NCBI GenBank assembly: GCA_029168955.1
Contig: JAPDOI010000422.1
Span: forward strand, 434,001-498,000
Source of the DNA: Aplectana chamaeleonis
Taxonomy: Eukaryota > Nematoda > Chromadorea > Rhabditida > Cosmocercidae
Length of the DNA: 64,000 nt
Direction: 5' to 3'
Both the position numbers and the translations under genes were made by a program. The notes below the pieces were generated by a model, which was given only the letters and a program-made list of their open reading frames with translations, did no database searches and was not told the origin of the DNA. The stretch's first letter is position 1; every line of letters begins with the position of its first letter. This document shows, piece by piece, positions 24,701 through 36,700 of the stretch.

Positions 24701-27700
24701 GGCTATCGCCCTATTAGCCTGTTATCACCGATCGCGAAAGTAGCCGAAAAGCTAATCTTAAGGGACCTGGCAGAGCAGAATGAGGCACAGCAACATCAAC
24801 ATGGGTTTAGAAAGCTTTACTCCACCACCACTGCCCTTCTGGAGATTGTCTGCTATGCGGTCGATGGGTTCAATTTCAGAAAGCCTCTTAGAACAGTGGC
24901 CGTTGCCCTAGATCTAACCAAAGCATTTGATTCTGTTAACCTAGGACTCTTGTCCGAGAAACTATTGAAGTCCTCGCTGCAACCGTGGCAGAAGCGTTGG
25001 ATAGCAGCGTTTACGAAAGGTCTTCGGGCCAAAGTACTATTCCAGAATCACGTCTCCGATAGTGTACCTGTAGCAGCCGGTGTGCCGCAGGGTGGAGTTT
25101 TGTCACCTGCCCTCTTCAGCCTGTATATTGAAGACCTACCTGAGCCTCCTGAAGATGTAAAAATTGTTGCGTATGCCGACGATATCACCATCATGTGCCG
25201 TAATCGTGATATACAGGTAGCCGCAAACAAGATCAGCGACTATCTCGTCGAGCTTAAAAACTTTCTCGATAGTATGATGCTCACAGTTTCCGCGGCGAAG
25301 TCTTCTGTTTCGGTATTCACATCTGACTCAAAGGAACACAGCGCCCAACCTGTTGTCAGGTGGGATGGTGACCTCTCGCCTACAGCGCAATTTCCTAAAC
25401 TGCTGGGCCTCGTTCTGGGTTCATCGCTGAAGTTTCACAAAAATGCTGAGCATAAGCAGGCAATTATCAAGGCAAAGCTTAATGTGTTGAGAGCTCTAGG
25501 AGGAACGTCCTGGGGTGGCATCAGAGAGACAATCCTGACGACATATCGAGCTATTCTGCAGCCTGCATTGGAGTATGCTGCACCCGTCTGGCAGCACATC
25601 GTGTCGGACAGTTCCTGGACTAGGATGCAGCGGATTCAGAATGCTGCACTACGAATAGCCACTGGATGTGCAAAAAGCTCACCGATTGAGCACCTTAACG
25701 CCGAGGTCCGTATCTTGCCAGTGAAAGAGCATTGTCAGCTCCAGGCTCAGCAGATGTTTATTAATGTCCTTAAGCAACCTAATCATCCGTCGAGAAGACT
25801 ATCAAATCCCGTGAGAGAGAGATCGATCAGAGTGACGTTTGCCGATGCTCCGAACAAAGTGAATGTACAGAGATGGACCGACTCGAATCAAGAACGGCTT
25901 CGTCTCTTACGCGCGGAGCACACCCGGTTCGTGAAGGATCATCTCGCCAAAGCGGCCGTCAACCCTATTCTCGGTGATGTGTCGCCCAGGGTATGTGATA
26001 CCGAGTCCGAGCTCGGTAGGCGCGCCAGGTGTATCCTCGCTTCGTTGCGCTGCGGACATTCTCCGTTGCTTATGTCTTACCTGCACAGGATCGACAATAG
26101 CCAGCCTGACGTGTGCCCGGACTGTGGAAACCAAGGCCACGACACTAAACGCCTATTTGATTGTCCGAAGAAGCCAACAACGCTCACTACAATAGACTTG
26201 TGGACGAATCCAGTGCTGGTCGCCCAGTTTCTCAGCTTGTGACGAAACCCCTCTCAGTGGCTGCAAAGAAGAAGAAGAAGATAGCGCAGTTTTCCTTTTC
26301 TGGGGCCGGATGCATCAACGCGCCGTTTCGGGGTAGGGGCACGGCAGTCGGCATCATTGAAGATCGTAGTGCGAGGGCAGTAGATCATCTAATCAATCGT
26401 GCCCCAGCTGTGTTTTTCGCTGCTCTAGCTGCCCCAGCCTCTGAGATGGGGCAGCTGGGGCACGATTGATTTGTTGATTTACAGAGTTCTTCAAGGGCGC
26501 AGACTGCCCTGCCCCGCCCCGACCCGGCCCAATGATGCATTCGGCCCCTGGTGGTTCCTGGACGCTGACCTCGAGACGAACTTTGGACGATTTTTGACTA
26601 CTGAGGAAGTCTGTTCTTGGTGTACATCGAAGGCGTCCTGCGGGCAGCGACAGGACTGGCCTTCTTGCTTCAAACCACGACATGGGCCTTATCCTTGTAG
26701 AACAGCCGCCTCCATTAAGGAGTCGAGGCCCCAAATCCCCAGCCCATTTCGTTCCCAATTCTGAAACAGGACTGCATGCTTTCACTCTGAAAATCGCCTC
26801 ATTCAATGCGTGTCGAATACGTATTCATCTCGAGTGACCATGCGCATCGAAAGGCTCCATGGCAGGGGCACGTGCTCCAAACAGCAGAACGTGCTGCAGA
26901 ATTTTATCGCAGGAGCACGTGCTGTAGGTACTCCTTTGCTATCGTAGCAGCACACCGATACGCGACGCGGCCAGGTCGCCTAGCTCAATCTGGAGCCGCC
27001 GGCGATTGGACAAGGTTTCCAGCGGCCGAAGTACCGCAAACTTGGGTAATTGAACCAGCGACGCTGCCGACATCTGAGTCCTGCCTCAAGAGTGCGTCGT
27101 ATGCATTCCTTGTTTGGGAAATTGTTTTTTTTTTTCATCAAGTTGAAAGGGTATCATAACACAGTGAGCGACGTATTTGTTGTACTACAGACTGCAATTT
27201 GAAGCACAACAAGAGCACGTGCTCCCCTAGCAGCACGTTCCCTGTCTGCGCTTGAAGTCGCTTTGTGTTCGTGTTGAAAGCATATTCGACACGTCTTGAA
27301 TGCGGCAATTGTCTGAGACGGTAAAGATGTGGAGGTGGCAAAGGTGTTGCAACAAGTGCTCCTGCTACAGGATGGCGTTCTGCCACAATAGCGATGTGGG
27401 TGAGACCAAATATTGCGCATTTGCAGCATTTGCCCCTGCCAGAGAACCGTCCGACTCAACATGGTGCTCGATTCGAAGCCGGATTGTGATCGAATTGGGC
27501 CCATTGTGCGGAAGCGGCTCAAACATTCGGTTTTCAAAACATGTTCGTTTGGCCGATGCGAACATGAGCTGCTCACAGCTGCCCCTTCCAGGGTGAAAAT
27601 TTCCGCGCACTTAGCCTGCGTCAGGAATTGTACGTTTTGTCTGTTTTTGGACCGTATTTATGCTATAAGTTGCGTTACAAGGCAATTTGGGGTGGTTTTG

Positions 27701-30700
27701 AACTGATCGCCCCTACAGGTCAGCGTCTCGCCCATGTGCGGTCACTTTTACTCGTTTTTTCAGGTTCACGGAGATGGAGAGCATACCTAAGTTGATGGCT
27801 CGGCTTGGACAGTGCTTCACTCAGAGCAAGGTATACATGATTCACAATGATAGACTGGTTCACTTTTAGAAGCTTTGTTCAGACTTGTAAATCGATATAT
27901 TCAGTACTCTTTCAGAAAACCAGTGTTAAACTTGAAAGAGAGCAGTACTATACGACATATGATTTCATCGGAGGAAGCAACCAAAAGGGGTGAGAAAACT
28001 GGAGCTGGGCTGCTGCCATTGTGCGATTTACATACGTTCGGCCCAAATTCGTTCGTGGGTTCGGTATATACCCGAGCGGTCTGCGTCTCTGCGTGTCTAT
28101 GCATGCAGCGCGCAGTCTTTTCGTAGTTGGTAGAAAACACCGATCCGACGAACAACTCAGCGTCGACCATACATATACTTCCGACCACGGTGCGGTGTGC
28201 TACATCTGAAGCTTTTTGTCTTTAGGAAGGAGTACACATTCAGTGATGGAGTTGGAATGATGAGCATGAGTTTCGCTTCTGACATAGCGAAGGATATGCT
28301 TCTGGGAAGGTGTGTGCCGAGCTGTTTCCAAGTGAGTTGCTCTTCTTCCTTTTTAACTGGAAGAATGTGTTAATGAACTCATATTCACCTGCTTCAATTA
28401 CAGTTTCGATTTCGTGGCATGAAGGGCGTGGTCGCGGTGAATCCACTATTGGACGAAATAGCCTCATGGGCAAAGAAGTACAACATTCCGCCGCCAAACC
28501 ACCAGTTCGGTAGTTGGGACTTGAAGCTGGTATTCAGACCTAGTCAGATCAAGTAGGTGCATATTATTTTGCTACTGCTACTTTCAACTGATCTATTCTA
28601 AAGAGTTTTATACAAAGCAGTCAAAATGCGTAATATAAGGTACAAGTGACTGCCCTAGACGAGGTAGTTTTTGATAACTGGTGACGAGATACAGCTTCCA
28701 CCCGGCTGCCCTCGTGTGGAAATGGAAAGCAAGGCAAGAAAGCCCATTTGGACAAAACGGGAAGGGAGCATATTTTTTTCAGCAGAGAATTCCTTGAACT
28801 TCTTGCTTCACTGTGCATATCTGGGCCAAATACCGGTCCGCAATCGCATCTCGACACGCTTTGCAGCCGCACGCTCCCTTAGTCAGAAGAGTTTCCAGCG
28901 CCGCAGCCGCCGATCTGCTGACTCTAGGTGGGTTTTGAAAGCTGGAAACTAAGAAAATTCGAAGAAAGTTGTTCAAAAAAGCCACATCGAGTCGGCTTTG
29001 GCGCTGGAAACCCGACTGACTCGAGCGCGTGCGGCTGCAATGCGTGTCGAGACGCAGTTGCGGACCAGAATTTGGCCCAGAGAAGCACAGTATACAGGCG
29101 GCTTTCCAATTGGCGAGTTTCAGTCTCATTTTCCCCGAAGCGCTGCGAAGCTTGGTTGAAACGATTTTTCACCATTCTCACATGTGCAATTTGGTGTGGT
29201 CTTCGCAGTATCCTGTGGGTGAATAATCGCAGAAAATCGGGTCAAAACACGATAAGGTGCTCTTAGTAGATGAATAATTCGAAGCTAAAAGTGTGCGCTT
29301 CCTTTTTGGATAATTTGCCGTTGCCTGAACATTATGAAATTTCTTCAAAGATTGAAGAGTAGTAGAGATGTGAGAAAAGGGGACTTGCGAGACGTTGCGG
29401 TTTGCGAGACGAGAATTTCTTCGTTTTTTTCGGCTTCAGCAAGTTTTGTGCGAAACTTCGAAAATGCGCGTAAGGGGTCGTTCATAAAGTCCGTCCGAAT
29501 GAGACTGTTCGCCTGCGCGGTCGGCGTGCGTGTCGAGCGACAGGCGCGAAAGCATTTTTTCCGGATCAAATTCTCTACGAAGGCACTCAGCTCGTTGGGA
29601 TTTTTTTCACCATTCTGTCAATATTCTAGCTAATCGATTCACAAGTTCAAAAAATGCCTATGCGACGGCCACTTGACGCGCTCGCCGTTCGCATGGGCGA
29701 ACAGTCTCATTCGGACCGAGTTTTTTTCTGCCGCCATTAAGCGGCACGGTGAAGTGCAATTCCATAATATCGATCGAGCCGCGTCGCGTGATCAATATCA
29801 TAGAATCGCATTTTGCCGCACGGAAGAAGTATAAAAGACCTATAAATGCAGAAAAGTTGAAGTTCTTGGATGAGCTGTTTCTGCCGCAACGGAGTCGTTG
29901 TTTTGTCGTTACGCAACATCTCGAGAGGTTTTCGGAAAGAGCGAAACGCGAAATTTCGCTAATCCCTGATTGAAGCGTGGTTCACCCTGACTAGGGACTA
30001 AACCCAGCACTAACTGGAGTTTTGAAAAATAGTCTATTGAGTGTTGTGGAGTAAGATAAAAGGAAACAATGGAAAGTTCGTTAAGTTTCTTTGATGCACC
30101 TGGTCAGATCAAAAATGGCAGAGAGTAGTTTTTTTTCAAATTTCAGAAATTGAATTATTTCCTGCCCATAAGTTGTTTAGGGATTAGTTTGGGGTCCTGA
30201 ACACGAACATAAGGTCCGTTTTCAGTTTCTGGGAAGATCACTGTAAGCTATATACAGTAACCTAGTTTAATCCTCCGGAAAACTCAAAATGGACCTCATA
30301 TCCATGTGCAGAAGGTTTAGGCTGGAAATATTTTGATTTCGAAAATCCAAAAAAAATTATCTACCCAGCAGGTGCATTAAGGAAGTAAACAAACCTTGAA
30401 TTGTTTCTTTTCATCTCCCTCAAAGCATTGAACAGGCTGTTTTTTTTCTCGAATTTCTTGAAACTCCGGTTTGTGCTGCGATCAGTACCTAGTGAGAGTT
30501 TCGAGAAAGGCGGAGCATATTTGTCGAAGGGGTTTGGTAAATTTTTGCTACAAGCGGTTCAACGACCGCCTGTCGCGAGACTACCACCTTTTAGGTCATT
30601 GGTATACTTTTGCGACACGCAGTCGCGTCACTCTGCACAGCGACAGCGACAGTGGCATCGACATGCATCGGCGCATTTGCAGTATGTCAGCCCTTCGCGA

Positions 30701-33700
30701 CACGTCGCTGCAACGGACACGCGACACCTGTTCCTACGGCGGCCAGTGCCGTTGCTTCGATGCTGGTCTCGCCACGATTTGTGCTAAATGTCATGACTGT
30801 CGCTCATGGCAGCGACAAAGTATACCATTGGCCTTAGGCTCCGTCCATAGCAGAGGACCAGCGGCAAAACGTCAATGAGTCGTAGCATCATGCGCCAGCG
30901 CTGAAACGCTGGCACATGACGCTCGACGTCCGGCTCAAGCAACGTGTTCGAGGACGGCACATGGTTAACGATGGTGTCGATAATATAAGTGAGAGCCGCT
31001 ACTGCCGCTATGCCTCCACCGTCAGCGACAAGGCGGCTGCAGTGGTCGCTGGAGAGTCAGATCAATAACGAATGTTGAAGATACGAACCCCTAGCGTCAC
31101 TTTGCGCTAGGTCGTCTGCTATGAACGGAACCTTAGGCCGGGATCATACTTACGGCGATTAGCGACAGCGACAGTGCATGTCAGGCATACAGTGCGTTCG
31201 GAAATGATAGGGACACCCCTGAAAACCACAGTCTTTATGTTTAAATTGAGTGCGGCGTTCAGTAATGCTCATAAATGAATTCAGCAAGGTAAATAACCTC
31301 TTTTCACCTGTTTCTATAACACTAGCATAATATTGTAATATTTTATTTTAAATTGTCACATTATTCGCCGTTCGGAAATGATAGGGACACTATTAAAAAA
31401 CAAAAAATATCAAACAAGGAATGAACAAATACACACATACATGAAATTTAATATGATATCGCACCTCCAGAGTTGGAAATCAATTCAAAAATTCTATTCG
31501 GCATAGAAGTGATCGAATTGGATATCACATTTTTATCCAAATTTCTCCAGGCTTCGAGTACAGCGGCTTTCAGCTCGTATACGGTCCCATACTGCTTGTT
31601 AATCGCGTAAATCTGGCGCACAATTATGCCCCAGATATTCTCTATCGGGTTGCAGTCAGGACTACACGCGGGCCATTCCATCACGCGAAATCGGTTTTAT
31701 TGAAGCCACGCCTTTGTGGATCTGGAGACATGGATCGCAGCGTTATCTTGCTGGAAAATGTAGCGTTGACGCCTGTTTCCAGTGAAGAACGGCAGAAGAT
31801 GCGCATGCAATGTTTCTTGATACTCCTCCGAATTCATCCGACACGAAGTGAAGGCGATTTCCAAACTACCTTCGCTGCAGAATGCTCCCCAACACATCAG
31901 CGAACCGCCTCCGAAATCTTTTCGACTAAATACCATCGGATCCTTGCGAAGATCTCTCCAGTAGCATCGAGCACCGTCAGGTCCATCAAGGTTAAACTTC
32001 TTTTCGTCGGATAAAATTACCTGGAACATGTCGCCTTTATCTTTTTTAATTTTATCGGCTCAGACAGTAGGTGCGGGCGGATCGCTGGCTTTTGGCGGGC
32101 GGATCAACATCCCCCCGCCATCCGCCCGCCAGTAGCCAGCGATTCGCCCGCCAGTAGCCAGCGATTTGCCCGCCAGTAGCCAGCGATCCACCCGCCAGTA
32201 GCCAGCCATCCGCCCACCAGTAGCCAGCCATCCGCCCGCCGGTAGCCAGCGATCTGCCCGGCAGTAGCCAGCGATCCACCCGCCAGTAGCCAGCGATCCG
32301 CCCGTCAGTAGCCAGCGATCCGCCCGCCAGTAACCAGCGATCCGCCCGCCAGTAGCCAGCGATCCGCCCGGCAGTTATCATCGATTCACCCGCCAGTTAT
32401 CAGCGATCTACCCGCCGGTTATCAGCGATGTACCCGTAATTTTAACCCCTTCTCCTTTTGATCCCTCGGGTCGGGGATCAATTCTTAAAGGCACCGTCCA
32501 ACCTCAAAATCGATTTTCTGTTTCCCTTCTTATCTTGAAAATGGTCTCACGCTGATTCCAATGATGTCTCTCTAGTCGTACAAGGCCCCCTGAGAACGAA
32601 GTTGTGGCCCCTCGAAAATTGAGCTGCGGAAGCATGGTGGATGAGTTGTCCGAGGCTTGTAACTTCCGTCATTTGCAACCTATAGATGCGAGCCGACCTG
32701 AATAATGAGGGAGGCTGAGAATGTAGGGAAGAACGGTGCTGTTGATCGGAAATCATCACTCATCTCGCCACTGTTCAGCTCGAAAGATCGTAAAGGGGCG
32801 TGCCAAAGTGGCTTTGTGGTGTGGGCGCCCCAGATTGGCTTCCTCCTATATCTCGCTTATTCTGTGGAATCGAGAGCTCTCACTTGGCAGGTGTTATACG
32901 GGGTGGGTCTACTTCATAATTATGTGGAAATCTTAGATTTGGCCCCTGAGCTTGGACTGTGCCTTTAAGCGCCTATGACGCAGTGTTAATCAACCCAAAG
33001 AGTTGACTACCTAAACATGTTGAGGAAAACCTGGGCCAAAAAATCCGGTCAAAAATTTTTTACTGCCCAAGAAACTGAAGCCCTGAAGTTTGTGCTGCAC
33101 CCTAGACCCCAACCGGCGTATAGTCGACAACAGATCGCTTTGATATTTTGCTTTCCTTATTCTTTCTTGGAGCAAAGCCGATGTGCCTGTGTTATACATA
33201 ACTTGCGTGCACCGAGCTTGCGCCAAGTCACAATAAGGAACGCAAGGTATGTGGGCAACCGGTGCCGGCCGTACTTCTGCACACCTCAGTACTGCTCATC
33301 TACTGCCTTATACCCACATAATAATGAATCATTTCGTTTACTAAGTCCCGTGTCTCATATTCTACCCTTTAATGTTTGAAAACTTTACAATTTTTCTTAG
33401 AAGTTGGTTCACGACAGATTGACCCACCGGTGTACTATAGGCCTCTTCGAACACCAGACACGGCAGTTGGTCAAGCTCTTCAAAAATTGAATGCAAAGCC
33501 CCAGTCTCTCAAAAGAATTACGTCCAGCCCGCCCCGCAGTGTCCGAACAGGAGTGAAATAGCGCTCCGCATTTGCAGATGAGGCCTGTTGCAGCACGCAG
33601 CTTACAAACAATCCTCTGGGACCTAAATGATAGTGCCGTGACCCCGTAGACCCAGCTCTAGTATATCCGAGCTGCTCGCTGCAACTACGGTTGTTTGCGG

Positions 33701-36700
33701 CTGCAGACCCAAAGTTAACTCCGATTAGGGCAGTAGAGATTTGAAGCTCATCAGCTGCGCTAGTAGTGTACTTTGCGGTTCGATTGTGCTCCAATATGGA
33801 GCGCAGGTTGGATATTGTGGAATCATTCACGCGACCATCCTTTCAGGGCGCCAGTTCACAATCACCCTGAAAAATTCTGTGGCCATATCCATGAAACTAC
33901 GGGAGCCTCCCGGAAGGGTTCCTATAAGCAGCCAGTGTATGCGTTGGGCGAACTTTGGACCTTCCCGAGAGGCTCCCTTTGTTTCATGAATACGGCCAAC
34001 TAACTAAATCGCGCCAAAACGTTTTGCTAGCTACAACCAGTCGCATTTTCATCTTTTGGCAAATGGAGTAAAATCACATTGTGCTAGAGCGGACAATTTG
34101 GCTCACTCGGCACTTTAACAAAGTTAGTAAGGCCTCCCTACATTGCCTAAGTTCCAGAAAAATCTGCATTGTGGGTCTCGGAATAATGAAATTCTATTTA
34201 CCATGCGTTCCTGATTGAAGGTTGGCACAAACTTAGTGCACCTATGTATTAGCATATGGCACCGAGCTTGCGCCAACGTTTACTAGGGAACAGAACGTCT
34301 CACTAGGATCCATGCCGATACGACATTTCAAATATCGTAATTCGACTTCTTTGAAACTCGGACTTTCGGGTATATTCAGGTTTTCAAATTCTTACCTTTC
34401 GTATCCTCCCATAGAAAATCCTCAAAAATGTGGGCAGTCACGGTCCACATATCCAAATTGGGGAACCTCATCACTCGAATTCAACACTGCGCCCACACAG
34501 CTAGCCTGCACGCTAAACCGGGACACCGCCTGCACGCCGACACGCGACGCGGCCGGCACAGCGACACACGATGCGGCCGGCACCCCGACACGCGGCGCGA
34601 CGTCTCCTCCCAACCTCTATTGGGGCCTTCACCGGGTGAGAGGGACCTCCAGATAGGGTTCAAGCACCGCAAACTTTAGTAACTGAACCGAGGACGCCGC
34701 TGCTATCTGACTCGTGCGCCTGAAAAATGCGTCATATATCTACTTCCCTCGAAGGAGGCTTGCTTCCTCTAAAAACAAGGTTGACACCAGTTCACTTAAA
34801 TGTGCCCTGGAAGAAAAGACCGAATATCGAATAGATTCGAATGACTCCCTTTTTTTAATGTCCGATTTTTGAATATATTCGAATGGCCTCTTTTTTTTCG
34901 AGGTCCGAATTTTGAATAGTTTCGAATGGAATCGACTCGAATATATTCGAATAATTTTTCGAATAATTTCAAAGCGAAAAACTGAAAACAGGCCAAGTGA
35001 GCCGTCAGTGGATGATCGTAAATTACTCAAAGCGCAGGAGAGGCAGGGAAAACTCGGTGACTCTTCCATTCACGCGCTTCGCTTCGCTTCTCCACCGTCC
35101 GTCCACTCATGCGCTCCGATCATCCCCCTCTGCCCGTCCCTTTCGTAATCGGAATACATTACGATCACCACCCTAGTTGCCCAAGAAATACTGACAAAAC
35201 AAGTCGTTTTCGCTGATGCGACCTGAGCTTTCTCTTGTAAAACGTGGATGGGTACATAGTATACTTATGTCGAGTCGAGTCATCGAGTCTTGGTATCGAC
35301 TGAAACAGTGGACATCGAGTCATTCGACTACTCGATTATTCGAAATTTTCAAAAATCGACTTAGTAAAAAACTCGATTATTCGAAATTTTCAAAAATCGA
35401 CTTAGTCGAAAACTCGATTATTCGAAATTTTCAAAAATCGACTTAGTCGAAAACTCGATTATTCGAAATTTTCAAAAATCGACTTAGTCGAAAACTCGAT
35501 TATTCGAAATTTTCAAAAATCGACTTAGTCGACAACTCGATTGTTCGAAATTTTCAAAAATCGACTTAGTCGAAAACTCGATTATTCGAAAAAATTCCCG
35601 AGTCGCCGAAGTATAGTACATAGCACCATCTGTGCCAAGAATTTAACGATATTGTATGGTTTCAATCATATCTCTAAATAGCCGCGGCGTAGATGTTATT
35701 CCGCCATCTTTTGAGCGAAGCGTTTTTCTCTCCATTTCTAGCATACACCATATGTTTTTTTCAAAGACAACCGCTTCCCCGAATTAGGATACTAGCGATA
35801 AACTGGGAGAATTAAAGAACACGTACTCTAATGAGCTAAATACAAGTTAAGCATTATAAGATCTTTCAACAATTAAGCAACATCAAGAAAAAAGCGACAT
35901 ATAGAAGTTAAACAACTATGACACTGAAGTAGAGATGGCGGATGGGGATTTATGGCGTGGCAGTGGATCAATAAATGAACTCCAATTCACTCATCATTGA
36001 TTGACCAGTTTCACCGTGTACAATTTGAGCGGGCGGATCGCTGGCTATCGAAGCCCTGGCGGGCGGATCGCCGGCAAGTTGCGGGCGGACCGCTGCATCT
36101 CGTAGCTCAGCGGGCGGATCGCTGGCTATCAAAGCCCTTGTGGGCGGATCGCTGGCAGGTTGCGGGCGGATCGCCGCTTTAGAGCTTGCCGGCGATCCGC
36201 CCGCTAGGGTGTTCAAGTTTTCCAGGCTCCGCTATCCGCCCGCCAAAACGCAGCGATCCGCCCGCAAAGGCTTTGATAGCCAGCGATCCGCCCGCGGAGG
36301 CCACGATGAGCAGCGATCCGCCCGCAACTTGCCGGCGTACCGCCCGGAGAGGCTTTGATTGCCAGCGGTCAGTCCGCACCTGTTGTCTGAGGGGTTTTTG
36401 GAGAATCCCTTACCTTTGACCAGTATGTTGCCATGTTGTTCCTTGCAAACCGGAGTCGAGCTACTTTGTAGGCTTCTGAGAGTGATGGAGCCTTCTTCAT
36501 CACTTGGTGGACGATATTTCCGTCTGCGTTTACGACGCTCCAAACAGCAGTCTTCGACACATTGAGCGACAACTGAGCCCTCACTTGGTTGAGAGACAGA
36601 CTACTGTTCGAGCAGAGTCGGCTGATCCTCCGTGCATCCCTACCGCTGACCTTTCTTGGGCGTCCAGGACTCTTCGCCAAGCCGTAGGAGTCTGGATCTT

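Larger units (their letters stand above)
22839..26278 (+). mobile_element. Jockey-like non-LTR retrotransposon J2 (best-preserved copy)
   Basis: About 3.44 kb flanked by direct copies of AGATAGCGCAG (ending 22,838 and 26,289) with an AAGAAGAAG 3' tail. It encodes a 2A-like motif and Cys/His finger (22,873-23,403), an endonuclease with frame breaks (about 23,220-23,860) and an intact 749-codon reverse transcriptase frame. It lies in RdRP intron 17 in the host sense orientation, so it is transcribed as part of the host pre-mRNA. Confidence 0.92.
32059..36391. mobile_element. 4.3 kb CTCAG-ended element inserted in the Tc3 intron
   Basis: The ends are CTCAGACAGTAGGTGCGGGC and the inverse of CTCAGACAACAGGTGCGGAC, flanked by GG on both sides (32,057-32,058; 36,392-36,393). 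Removal leaves a 58 bp intron with intact splice sites. Subterminal arrays of a GGGCGGATCGCTGGC word occupy 32,070-32,440 and 36,030-36,370 in opposite orientation. The interior has other repeats but no transposase frame. Confidence 0.8.

Noticed and set aside
33376..33561. Possible polymerase exon (follows TTTCTTAG)
   Set aside because: Exons 21 and 22 join in phase without it, and the true NKPF block is at 37,166-37,268.
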